A DNA stretch of 64,000 nucleotides from Ancylostoma caninum (lineage: Eukaryota; Nematoda; Chromadorea; Rhabditida; Ancylostomatidae). Made by a program: the position numbers and the translations under genes. Below the pieces are notes generated by a model. The model worked only from the letters and a program-made list of their open reading frames with translations. It ran no database searches and was not told the origin of the DNA. The stretch spans positions 62,001 through 126,000 of the forward strand of contig JBAJFG010000348.1 in NCBI GenBank assembly GCA_037903475.1. The letters run 5' to 3'. Shown here one piece after another: positions 25,641 through 35,883 of this stretch. Position 1 is the stretch's first letter, and each line of letters starts with the position of its first letter.

Positions 25641-26345
25641 CGAGGGAGAATATCTACTTATTTAGGTTTTGCATTGCTATTTAATATTTTAGAACGAAAT
25701 AAAAATCGTAAAAGTCAATTAATTTATGTACAAGTTCAGATTCCGATCCAAAAAAAAGCTGAAATAAGTGAGAGCCCTCAACACCTCGCTATCACTGCTC
25801 GAATGTTGCACTTCTTCCTACTGTTTTGAAATCAGATATTTTAACTCAGTTGAAATCGATTTTCTGAATTCGAACATACCTACTACATCACTGTACTATT
25901 TAACACTTGTAGTTGTCAATAGTGCATGAACATGTACGTAAACATAAGCAACAGCGAAGACTTTCGGATCCTTCGGAGCTTTTCCATAGAAGACCAATAA
26001 AAACAACTCCTTTACGCCGCGTGTACATGACCACAGCAATAGCCGTTTTCCTTGGTGCAGACGATCCTGCGTTTCTGCAAAGAGAATGATTGATTAGAAC
26101 AGTCGTTGTTCAACTTTCTTGCAGGTAGTGAGAGGTAGGCCTGTCTCGAAAGGATAGGAATTAGAATGTTGGGTAAGGTGGATTCTACAAGAAAATTCTA
26201 GGAGATTCGAAAATTCTGAGAGTCATTGTATAGGAATATTGTCCCACAAATAATAGCCGTTTTGGAGGTGCGCATTCCAAGATGCGTAACTCAGTAACTC
26301 AGCTCAGACTTGAGATTTCCTCTAGCAATAAGGTAGCCGCTAATC
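25641..26345. other. Intergenic AT-rich stretch
   Basis: No gene, RNA or repeat recognised. Confidence 0.45.
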
Positions 26346-26470
26346 TCCTCGAGGAGTATAGCACCCTGCTTCGCCGGCGGCCGCCGATCGTCAATGCTGG
26401 CGACCAATCAATAGGCATCGACGTCACAGTCGCCAGCGACGGCGACGTAGAGTGCTACAGTCCTCGAGGA
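26346..26470. repeat. Inverted repeat with roughly 31-bp arms, GC-rich centre
   Basis: The left arm starts TCCTCGAGGAGTATAGCAC. The right arm is its imperfect inverse, ending GTGCTACAGTCCTCGAGGA. Each arm tip is itself a palindrome around CTCGAG. The centre is GC-rich. It has the shape of a small foldback MITE. Confidence 0.55.
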
Positions 26471-27257
26471 CTATGATGGCAGTGTAAAAGCTATTATGAT
26501 CAGCATTTCCTGCAGATTTTTGCGGTAGAGTAAAAATTACGTAAAATAGGAAGCTCAACCACTGAAGTCAACGAAGTGCGAAAGGTCAATTTTCAGTACA
26601 CATCGATGCACATTGAATTTTCTAGATGAAAAGTGAATTCACTGCAAGTTCAAAAGGGTATTCTTTTAAGCAAATGTTTGACCATCACAGTACTACAAGG
26701 AAAGATACAACACCTCACTTAGTGAAATTTTTCTTGGTAGGATGTGAACCTGTGCGGATTTGCTCGCCCCGCCAGTGGACGTGCACTTCTTCGACTGAGG
26801 CGTTTTCAACCGAATCTCAAAGCCGAACCCCAAATGGTAACAGGCGAGGCATTAAGTAAATTCTACTCGTGGCCTGGTCTAGCTACTGTCATATACCTCG
26901 AGCAGTATTTCATCCATTAGAAAAAACCACCTTTTCCTGAGATGTCGAGGTTTGTTGAATTTATCCAGACCACACTCAGCGATACAAACAAAACGAAACT
27001 CCATTTTAATAAACAATGTCTACCCATCACTGAAAGTGGCCCACTTCTCCGGAAAATTTCGCAACAGTGTTTATTAAAGGGATTACAGGAAATGGTATCG
27101 CAAGAGACTGACCGGCAGAGCGCTCAAAATACACACTACCCATTTTTGGTGAGGTTTACTTGCCAAGAAGGCAGAGCGGCCAGTGATTCAGTTGCGCCCA
27201 ACCTAGCTGCTAACAACTTTATGGACACTCTCAGAATGCTCGTCCCGCGTCCAGAAC

Positions 27258-27977
27258 TACAGTGGCGGCCACATATTTACCACACCACGATTTTTGCAGA
27301 CAGAATTTTTGGCACATCTCAGCCTCAGAGTGTGCAATCAAATCCAATTCAGAGTATTTGTTGAGGCTCTATGGGGCTTCCTTACTGTAGCCTGTCACGT
27401 GCACAAAGTCGGTGGAGACTGGTTAAAAGAATTGAAGTTCACTTTTGTTGGTTTTCCTAAATTTTGTATGGAATTTTTGTATCCATTTATGAAGGGAAGC
27501 GAAGTGATGATTCAAGTTGAGCATGATTCTCTTCATTGTTTTTCCATGAACGCCACTACAATACTCTCTATACTAGCTGGAGCTATGGACACAAACATAC
27601 CGTCATTTCCGTCGAAAATTTGGTTTTATTTCATCTCGAGAACATAGCAAGCCTGCAGAATTTCCCATAAGGACCTGATTGCCTTTTAGGGAAGCAAATA
27701 TGAAAAATTCGCAGATGGAGTGCGCGCCCTGTCCCTGTGATAATGGTAAACCCATTTTTGCGCGAATTTTCAGGCCTGTGGACAAGGTCTGTTCTTCCCT
27801 GAGGCGAATAACTGGGTGGTAGCAATGCTATAGCAAATTTCGCAATTACATCAAGAGTAAAATAACATTTATTCCCGATTCAATTAGGTGATATAAGGGA
27901 TAAACGGAAATATCTCCGAAAGTACCGCATTTGCAGCCCTAAACGCAAAAATAAGTGCAGTTCCATTCAGAAACAAG
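27258..27977 (+). mobile_element. Tc-like non-autonomous element, copy lacking its right end
   Basis: TA then CAGTGGCGGCCACATATTTA opens the segment. Blocks such as GTTGAGGCTCTATGG, the TTCTTCCxTGAGG block and AGATATCTCC-type sequence are shared in the same order with 60982-61893. The right terminal repeat present there is missing here. Confidence 0.55.
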
Positions 27978-28100
27978 CAGTTTTCGTCACGAGGCTGGCC
28001 CGAGACAAGGCGCGCCGGGTTCGCGCCGAACCGCATGCCAATACACGCGAGAGCGCTGCGTCGCGAAGGTGTTGCGGAGCGGTCACGTTGTAGGGAGGTT

Positions 28101-28141
28101 GTCAAGTTGTCGCGAAGTCATGAACTTCGCGACAACTTGAC
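28101..28141. repeat. Perfect hairpin, 18-bp arms and 5-nt loop
   Basis: GTCAAGTTGTCGCGAAGT is followed by CATGA and then its exact inverse ACTTCGCGACAACTTGAC. No run of T follows it. Confidence 0.9.
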
Positions 28142-28317
28142 ATCGGAACTGGAGAGCTCGACAGAAATAGTGCCAGAAATCGCGATACGCAGAGTGTCTT
28201 GAAGTTCATACCCTCGTGCACGACCGAGCTCGTAAGCTTTGTAAATTATTTTTTGAGTGAATTTGATGCTAACTGTGTTGCTGCCTATACGGACAAGAAT
28301 TCGATGCTGCAGCGGCT

Positions 28318-28398
28318 TTCTGCCAACGGGACTCGAACCCGTTAGGGACACGTGAGACCAGCCGACACTATCACTATGCTGCACATGTTGGCACACGT
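28318..28398 (-). ncRNA. tRNA-like sequence with Pol III A and B boxes (probable SINE head)
   Basis: On the minus strand GGTTCGAGTCC at 28329-28339 is a perfect B box within a T-arm (ACGGG/CCCGT). The segment AGCATAGTGATAG upstream resembles a tRNA A box. The acceptor stem pairs with a mismatch and the anticodon arm is poor, so this is probably not a working tRNA. A tRNA-derived SINE is the best reading. Confidence 0.45.
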
Positions 28399-28591
28399 GA
28401 AAGAAGTTACAGGAGCACTCCTCATCTTTAAGGCATGGATAATGCTGCGTGTATCTGAGGCAAAACTTGCTGAATGTTCCTTAACCAAAAATTTCACCAA
28501 TTTTGCTCACCATCACCACCATCACCATCGTTTTGGATAATTAAGAAATTAGGAAAGGAATGTCATTCATAATCTTCTTGATCTTGTGACC

Positions 28592-29140
28592 TCATGATCT
28601 CGCTAATAGGTGCCGCTGATCGATAGACCGACGTCCCACTTGCATATCTTTGAAGAATCCCTCATACCATGTTGTGCATAGGTATTCAACAAATTCTTCA
28701 CATTTCTGATACGCCTCGTGTGTGCGAGGGAGGCTGGGACGGAACAAAATGAGGACTTTCCTATGGAGCCGTGGAGACAAGAAAATAAGCCCTCTAATAG
28801 TGTCCCACCAGCGACATACGTTTCTGACCTTCTGAGGGCCCAATAGCTATTTCCTGGAACCAAAATAGTCCCTTTCCCTGTCCCAGCAAACGGCCGAGTA
28901 GAATCCACTGCCTTGAACGCAGGCATTTGGGAAGACCTTCTGAGCTGCGTTAATAGAGGCCTCCTCAAAATCAAGGACTATGCGCAAGTCTCCTAGGATT
29001 CCTCTGTGTTGCAGCTCTGAGTTCAACTGGGAGAAAATAAGCTGATATGTCATCTCCGTTTTCGAAGTTGTAATGGCGTAGAGCAGGGGCACGTCGATGG
29101 TGTTATTTCATACTCCACGCACATTATACAGCTGACAACG
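28592..29140 (-). pseudogene. MULE (Mutator-like) transposase domain, decayed
   Basis: The minus-strand frame reads VPLLYAITTSKTEMTYQLIF, then LRIVLDFEEASINAAQKVFP, then a WWDTIRGLIFLSPRLHR block. These are the order and spacing of the MULE transposase domain (DDE superfamily). The frame is broken by TGA at 29108-29110 and TAG at 28844-28846. The usual Cys-x-x-His after the VQG motif reads Ser and Tyr here (VQGSGFYSAVCW). The element cannot make an active transposase. Exon-like pieces upstream at 29227-29302 may belong to it. Confidence 0.7.
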
Positions 29141-29226
29141 CTTGTTGGTAGATCTAGGCTACATGCATTATTGCTCTAAAATGAACTATTTATATAGTAC
29201 AATTATGGAATCAGTTCTCGAATTAC

Positions 29227-29302
29227 CTCCCAAATGTTCGCTGTCTTGCTGCAAAACCATATCTATGGATGCAGTGGAGCATAGCATCCTTCTCTTCAGG
29301 AT
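29227..29302 (-). pseudogene. Probable upstream exon of the MULE relic
   Basis: Acceptor CATTTCAG and donor GTAATTC flank 76 bases encoding PEEKDAMLHCIHRYGFAARQ plus a few residues. It sits 5' of the MULE domain on the same strand. No membership is proven. A further open segment at 29477-29758 might be an earlier exon but shows no recognised domain. Confidence 0.35.
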
Positions 29303-29717
29303 CTGAAATGAAGTCATTGTCACAGTGAACATTTAAAGTACTTAGTATGTAAAGTTCTTACCTCTACTTCCGCACTCCTCGATGAAGTCTTCCAAATCTG
29401 CCACGCCACTCTCGAGCTAAGTCCTGCGCCCTTCTTCTCTTCTTTGATTCGGCGAAATTCCTGAATACAAAGTAATTCAGTAATTACAATACAAATCAGT
29501 CAAACAAGTATATAAAGTTTTGTATACCTTTATAACCATCCTTTCCACCTTGTCCTGTGCTGATTTAGCAGAAATGCAGTTGAGATCCAGCATACATGGC
29601 TCTCCAATGAACTGGTCACCGATCAATTGAATGACAAAATTATCCTCATAACAAAGCACCGTAATGACGAAATTGACTGAAAAATGGATACAGTCTCCAA
29701 TAATGAAAGCGAGAGGT

Positions 29718-30608
29718 TTAGACAGCGCGTTCAGGGTTTCGAGGCGGGACCGCGCCATGATGGTCTCGAGCCATCCGGGCGAGGCAGTGTTTACAACGAT
29801 TTGACAGTGTATAGCAGCAGTATACGGAGCAGAGTAGCCCTCTTATTGGCGCCTGGTCAAATATTGAATTGCTTATGACCGAGAGCACCCGCTGCGGTGG
29901 GATACGTTCGGTTTCTTCACTGGAGATGTGCGCTTGGCTCTTATCCCATTGAGGTCCTACAGGGATTAGTGAGTTTTGGGACTCGCTGTTTCTAGGAAGG
30001 ACACTACAGTCGGATACACAGGATGAACGAACGAAGAACGCGTCATCTTTAGCTGTTGTGACATCTCCTGAAACCACTTCTGACCACACTTTGTGAATAT
30101 TTCCTAACTTTCTTCTTTTATTCTCGAGATCTACAAGGAGTGCGAGTGCACTGATGACAGACTGGTTTGTCGGGGATCCATAGTTTAGAAAAAACACTAA
30201 CACACCAGGATGGGTGCACAAAGATCGAGGAAGGGTCTTTTGGAATTGCTTTACAAAGCAAAGAAAAATCCTACATTTGTCCATTTTTAACAGTATATTT
30301 TTATTAGTACTTTCGAATAAATTCTTTAAATTATTTATTATTACAATAAAGTTTTCACTAATTTTATTTTCCATCTGGGTCCCCAAAGCGGCGGAGACCA
30401 CATTTTTTCCCACGCCTCCCCCAGTCCCGCCCACTTTCTGGGTCTGCCACTGGGTGCACAAATGTAGAATGGGTCTGCCATTACCCAATCGTGGGGAAAA
30501 CGTCAGTATACGGGTCACCTGATGGAGAATCCGTATCCTGAAGTTTTCCCCATGATCCGTGGAGCCGTATCTTGGCGTGTTCCCTCCTAGAGACCATGGC
30601 AGACCCAT
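29718..30608 (-). other. Longest open frame in the window (296 codons), probably not one gene
   Basis: The frame is open for 296 codons on the minus strand, but its N-terminal third runs through a degenerate tandem repeat and through the MITE at 30295-30452, and no domain is recognisable anywhere in it. It lies upstream of the MULE relic on the same strand, so a link to that element is possible. I regard it as composite repeat DNA. Confidence 0.3.
30295..30452 (-). mobile_element. Dispersed MITE, copy 3 of the CAGTGGCGGA family (one end)
   Basis: Shares ATTTTATTTTC, CATCTGGGTCCCCAAAG, GCGGAGACC and TTTTTTCCCACGCC with copy 2 and ends TGGGTCTGCCACTG. The far end is missing. Confidence 0.58.
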
Positions 30609-30715
30609 TCTCTACCCGTAGAACCGTATCCTGGCGTTCTCCTCACTACTGGGCCACGGTGGACCCAATCTCTATCGACGGACCCATGTCCTGACGTTTT
30701 TCCCGTCAAAACGTA
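30493..30715. repeat. Degenerate tandem repeat, period about 59-60 bp
   Basis: Phrases of the type GACCCAxTCTCTA...CCGTATCCTGGCGTT recur: the TATC(T/C)TGGCGT core appears at about 30568 and 30627 and, changed, at 30687. Roughly three to four diverged units. Confidence 0.5.
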
Positions 30716-31210
30716 GTTGATTACAATGTTTAGGAACAAAAAGTTAGGACTTCACTCACCGCTGTCATCGTGTTAGTGTTGCTATTTCCGCATCCTGTAC
30801 ATCGGTAAACCTCACATGTTGAATTAGTTCCTAAATGTTGGAAGCTGTAGCAGAGTGGGCTTCCGAGAGGTAGATGCATAGATGCAAAGTAATGAAATGC
30901 GTATAAAAACTAAGAGTATCACTATTTGTCGACTTCATGCTGGACTTACCTGTTGGCCTCTGTTCAGATAATAGCGAATAAGCTTCGTTTAACTGCTGTT
31001 GGACTTCAATTTAGCGTAACAAGTCCTAGCGTTGTTGAAGCTCACATAGAAGCTAGAGGCATTACTCAGTGGAGTACGTGGAAGCATTTCAAGGTGTATT
31101 TACCGTATGTTTTGCCTTCCTCTCTTTTATATCAACAGAAGAGGTGTCATGTAGTACTCTCTACTTGTGAGCTCTCCCCTACGGCATTGTCTATCTGCGA
31201 CCCCGACCAG

Positions 31211-31318
31211 ACTTCGATTCTTCGGAAGTTCACACCTTGCACTCACACCTTGCACTCGTGGGTCATGACCCGGTCATGGCCCACGAGTGCAAGGTGTGAA
31301 CTTCCGAAGAATCGAAGT
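31211..31318. repeat. Long hairpin with 47-nt stem
   Basis: The left arm starts ACTTCGATTCTTCGGAAGTT and the right arm is its inverse, ending AACTTCCGAAGAATCGAAGT. The left arm contains an extra 13-bp tandem copy of ACACCTTGCACTC that is not in the right arm. Confidence 0.85.
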
Positions 31319-31463
31319 GGTCTCTGCCTGTTTGCGGTCACGGTACTAACATGTGTGAAGCAAAACAGCAATATGCCACACTACTTCATTTATGTTGGTG
31401 ATACTGATTGCTATGGGTGTTTTGAAATTGTTTATTAACAGCAGCTCCTGGATGCATACTAAT

Positions 31464-31555
31464 CACACGAATATTTCAAAAATATTTATTAAAAACCACA
31501 CGAGTATTCCAAAAACATTTATTAAAAACAACAGTGTTTCGAAAAGAACCATGCC
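31464..31555. repeat. Three tandem copies of a 33-bp AT-rich unit
   Basis: Unit of the form CACACGARTATTYCAAAAA followed by YATTTATTAAAAAC. The second copy starts 33 bp after the first and the third is diverged. Confidence 0.7.
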
Positions 31556-32285
31556 ATACATTCACATTACCTAATGCAACGTTATTCACATTATCTGATA
31601 CAAAAATGTATGGATACAGTAAAGTGCGTACGGAAATGACAGTGATATGATCAGACATGCTTTTCCTAACTCGCCACGCAAGAGTTCATGTTTCATTATT
31701 TTACATGACTACCTTCGTAACAATGCCAGGTTGTACCATGATACTAAGTTTCGGTTGAACTCAAGAGCTGGGGAACGAATATCACTAGTACATGTTAATA
31801 ATTAGTCAAGCAGAAGCTGTAGCAATTAATGTGGACCAATCATCATCTGGCATGGACGGATGCTAACAGTCCGGATACTGGCTGGAAAACTCGTACACAT
31901 CATTGTGGGCCTGGCTTGCATAGGATATTGCCACCCGTTTCCATAATTTACAGCTATCGTTCTTCCTGGCATACAACCATTATAGCGCAGAGGATGTGCG
32001 CACCGTTAAAGAGCACGCATGTCCTCTGATCGCGCAGAGGTTTTGCAGGCAGGTGTGCTGACACTCCCACGCCAAGCTCGTGAGATGTTCGTGCCTTGTT
32101 CCGAACTGTTACGAGCCTGGGTCGTACATGCTGTGACGAACTTAGGGGGATTACTACCAGCCTTGGTTGCAGGACTTCTGCCACGTCTTTGTTTCGTCAT
32201 AGCCACGTTTCATGACACCTCTTCGTTTTGTTCGGGCGCGTGATAATGGGCGGTTTTCAGGCCAATTACCAACACGTGAATGTTC

Positions 32286-33114
32286 CTATCCAAATCTATC
32301 ATGTATGGCGTGATTTCTTGTCTCGGGAAAGAGTTCCACTGCACTCTCGAATCCATGGACCAGGGAAAATGGAGAGTCCCTCTTCCATAGTGTGTGTGGT
32401 GTTGTACGGAAACATGCATAATGGCAGCATCTTATCACATTCCATCGTAGCTTCGACCTTTTCCTGAGTAGTCCAGTTATGTTCCTGTTGAACCTCTCCA
32501 TGACTCCAGTTTCACCAGGGTTGTAAACCTTTGTGAAAGTTTGTTTGGTGCCCATGATGGATGATATTTCAGAGAGGAGCTCATTGTCAAATTCTCCTTA
32601 TTCGGATAGAATGCGTGTAGGAATTCCGCACCCTTCTATCATCCATCTGAAAGACCGTTGGGTTAAGGTTTCTGCGCCCTTAGTTTTATAAGGTACACAC
32701 CACTAACTTACTGAACTGATCGATGATGATTGACATGTATCGATTTCCTTTTAGGGTTGGTCTCATTTCGAGGATTTGAATTCCTATCATTTTAAACGGT
32801 TCTGAAGTTAGAATGGGCTTCAAAGGAGGTGTCTGCTTTGCTTGTGATTTGAATAACGTACACTTCTCGCATTCTTCACTGCGAAGCCTGAAATTACGAA
32901 ACAACATAGTTTCCAAAAAAACGCGTTATGAAAGTATGCGCGGCACCTTCACTGGTCCGAGATGACCGGCTGGTAAAGCTGTATGTGCATCCTGTAACAC
33001 TTCTTTCCTGTCCAGACGTCCAATGGTTTTTTCTCCTTTTGCACTGAGTAAAAAAGGGATCACTCGCCAAATTATTAGCTTCGATAGCAGCATATAGGAA
33101 TTAGGCAGCTGCAC
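32286..33114 (-). pseudogene. Ty3/gypsy-type retrotransposon integrase relic
   Basis: Read on the minus strand in shifting frames, the segment gives a zinc-finger-like part (HTALPAGHLG ... CEKC), then PPLKPILTSEPFKMIGIQIL and IIIDQFSKLV, then GEFDNELL, then GETGVMERFNR and a TTPHTLW...FSLVHGF block. This is the order of a retroviral-type integrase: H2C2 finger, first Asp, second Asp region, Glu. The second Asp region is destroyed: Glu and a TAA stop at 32598-32600 replace the usual residues. No LTRs, RT or protease were found beside it. Confidence 0.75.
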
Positions 33115-33390
33115 TCCAGTCGAGCAAAGCAGTCGAAATGGCAGCCTTACTCAAAAAGAAAGATCGAGATCACAACAGAGTGCAGACAGTGAGCGTGGGA
33201 AATCAGCGCAGACAATATAATGAGCGATAGGGAGCGCCAGAGTGGTCCCATGACGACGGCAGTATAGCGAGGTATCCATTGCATCGTAACAAGTGAATAG
33301 AAGAAAACTCTAGTCTACTTAAAAACTTCAATGTAACTTCAAGCAATAACTATACTAGGCTAGTCGTGACCGTAACAGTAAGATTAAACA

Positions 33391-33663
33391 TCATTGGATA
33401 TCGTATCCTATTTTACATCTTTGATTTTCGAACCCGTTCAAATGGTTCTTTTCATCGCATGGGCCAACGCAGTTTCTAGCGGCCAACTTCACTTCCTCTT
33501 CATCCTTGTTTCTTATTGCTCGAAGATGCTGTTCTAATCTTCTAAACAGAAAATAGTTGGCGGATTCCAGGTTCGGACTATAGGGTGGATGATTCGATAG
33601 TTCGAGTTCTTGTGGGACAGCAACCGCTGCTCTTGATCTGTAATCAAACATGTCTTGAAACAC
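33391..33663 (-). pseudogene. mariner-family transposase C-terminal relic
   Basis: The frame ends with HPPYSPNLESANYFLFRRLE, followed by a KDEEEVK segment and a stop, matching the last catalytic region of mariner transposases. The family motif is normally PPYSPDLxxxDY. Here both Asp positions read Asn, so the third catalytic acid is lost. The N-terminal two thirds of the transposase are absent or unreadable. Confidence 0.75.
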
Positions 33664-34561
33664 AAGGATTCCCCACGGTTAGGCTAGAAAAAGTGCAATA
33701 TCTTCGAATGCATCATTTCGAGAATATGAAACTTGGCATGTGCCAACTTGCAAGAGTTTCTGCTGAACACCGCACCCATGTTTTCAAGAGAAAAAAAAGA
33801 AGAACCAAGTCAATACCGGAACCGTTTTGAGGCCTCTGCAACTAACAAAATATAACAACACAGGGGATTTGGATAACGGATTCGAGAACACATTGCACGT
33901 TGTATTGAAAAATAGCTCACAACGCATCACGATTGGCCGTCGAGCAAGTATCCTTTCATTGTCAAACGCGAAATCAGATTCTGATATGCATCATTGTGGC
34001 TGATGAGGACCGAAGATAATATGATGCAGGGCGACTCCACAGACGAGTCGAGGAAGAACAGACACAGGACGAACACCTGTTCGCAATCCTTCTGGAACGG
34101 TTGGAAACAGCACCCTCTAGAATTTTCCTTCGAAATTTTGGCCAGCTGTGCATTAGGACATTAGGAAAATAGCTCGACAAGCCGAAGTTGTACCTCTTCG
34201 TCACACACACACATCAGGTGTAAATTGCCCGTAAAGGCAGCACTCACGGAATATTTCACTTCTGAAAGGGGTCGCTTACCGCGTAGCTGGTCGCTGCACA
34301 ATCACAACAGTAAGTTGAACACAGCAAATAGAGGCCTACCTACGAAGATACTGCCGTTGACACATCTGCCGACATGGATGATAGGGGTTCCGTCGATTCA
34401 GCTAACGCCATCGACTGGGCGCGTATGTGATTTTGCGCAGGGTTTTGTGTGGAATGCGCACCATTTGCAGAGTTTCGTGGCGGGACCCTTCGCGGAACAA
34501 TTGTCCGTCCTGTGGACGCACAAGAAATAGCGCCATCATGTTCTATGTATGTTTTCCGCGA
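33664..34561. other. Intergenic stretch, no gene recognised
   Basis: No domain-bearing frame. A short CA-type run (ACACACACACAT) lies near 34203. Confidence 0.45.
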
Positions 34562-34840
34562 CTCAGACAAAAGTCCGATCGAGCGGGCCCCGGTAGAGCG
34601 GGCGGTGGCCATGTCGCGTCCCGCTCGCACGGTTGTCGCAACCCGCAAGCACGGTTATTGTGGGCCGCTCGCACGGTATTTTGGACCAATCTATGTTGTC
34701 GCGGCCCGCTCGCACGAGGATTTTCCGTGCGAGCGGGCCACGACAACCGTGCGAGCGGGCTGCGGCAATCAAGCGAGTGGGCCGCGACATGGCTGTGACT
34801 CGCTCTACCGGGGCCCGCTCACACGGCACTTTTGTCTGAG
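34562..34840. mobile_element. GC-rich foldback element with roughly 58-bp inverted termini
   Basis: The left end starts CTCAGACAAAAGT and continues GAGCGGGCCCCGGTAGAGCG. The right end is the inverse, with CGCTCTACCGGGGCCCGCTC and ACTTTTGTCTGAG. The arms are about 80 percent alike. The centre repeats CCGCTCGCACGG-type words in both orientations. The many overlapping open frames here are by-products of the GC-rich repeats. No target duplication was found. Confidence 0.72.
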
Positions 34841-35765
34841 GTGTTATACGCAACTTCATCGTTGTCAGTGAGTTCATCGTTCCTGAAAACCCCAATATAT
34901 CGCGAAATCTCCAGCGCGGAAATGTCCGTGAGAGCCTTTGAGACGGTGGTTACCATAGTGGAACGTTCAAAATCTTCACAGCGGGCCGAAACCATGATAT
35001 CTCCTAGAGCGGCGGGGAAATCTAATACGTATAATGTTGTGTGGTCACTTTAAACAGGCAAGTCCTGGCTCGAACGGCTTTCAATGCCAATTCCTGTAAT
35101 AGAGAATATGAAAATTATGTGCGCCCGTTATTATAAACTGGCACTACTGTTTTCTCTCTATATAAAGGGAAGGACATTTGCGCTCTCGAACGAGTTCAAA
35201 ACAGCTTCACAAATTATGTTAAAGACATTATACCAGCTCAGGGATCGCGTTCGAGATTCCCACGTCAGTCAAACATATGCAAGCCGCTGAGCACGACGAT
35301 GTTTGAAGTTTTGGTATGGTTTTCCAACGCACCAATACTTGCTGAGTCAATAATAGCTACTGCTTAGAAGTTCATTTTAATGTACAATCTTGACATCTCA
35401 GCACCGCTTTCTTTGGCCTCTTATCAACATAACTCGTCCACTCCAATATCAAAGTCTTAAAAGTAGTGTTTTTTGACTGTGTTTGCAGATTTCAAACACA
35501 TCAATGGAATGAGCGTGTTGAGTAGGACCGGATTCTGTTAATATCTTGATTCCCGTTGTGATGTGATACACTGCCTTTAAGGTCTTATCGCGTGCATTAT
35601 TCTGATATCCCTAGCGGCAATGAAGGCGACAAGGTTATCGGTTAAATACGCTGGAGTGGAGAGGGAGAAGAAATGATTTGATTATGTCCAACAAACCTTT
35701 CAAAGGACTTGTAAAGCTTTCATCATCTGATTTTTTTCATGTACTGTGACTTCAATCTGCCGTAT
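34841..35765. other. Intergenic stretch, no gene recognised
   Basis: Nothing supported. Confidence 0.45.
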
Positions 35766-35883
35766 CCTGCCACCGCACCGCCATTACGCGTGGCGCCCTG
35801 CTGGCAGCGTTTCCGCAGAAAAGCACCTGAGTATTGATTACCAGCAGGACGTCACGCACCATGGCGGGCGGTGCAGCGGCAGG
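35766..35883. mobile_element. Short MITE-like inverted repeat (CTGCACCGCCC family), diverged copy
   Basis: CCTGCCACCGCACCGCC at the left is the near-inverse of GGGCGGTGCAGCGGCAGG at the right. The core matches the termini of the element at 54770-54861. Confidence 0.5.

Noticed and set aside
28101..28141. Rho-independent-type terminator
   Set aside because: The stem is followed by no T run, and the sequence is eukaryotic, where this signal is not used for protein genes.
30926..31438. 170-codon plus-strand frame
   Set aside because: It reads through the long hairpin at 31211-31318 and has no recognisable domain or codon pattern.
34427..34895. Several frames of 67-140 codons on both strands
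   Set aside because: All run through the GC-rich foldback element, where symmetric repeats keep many frames open.
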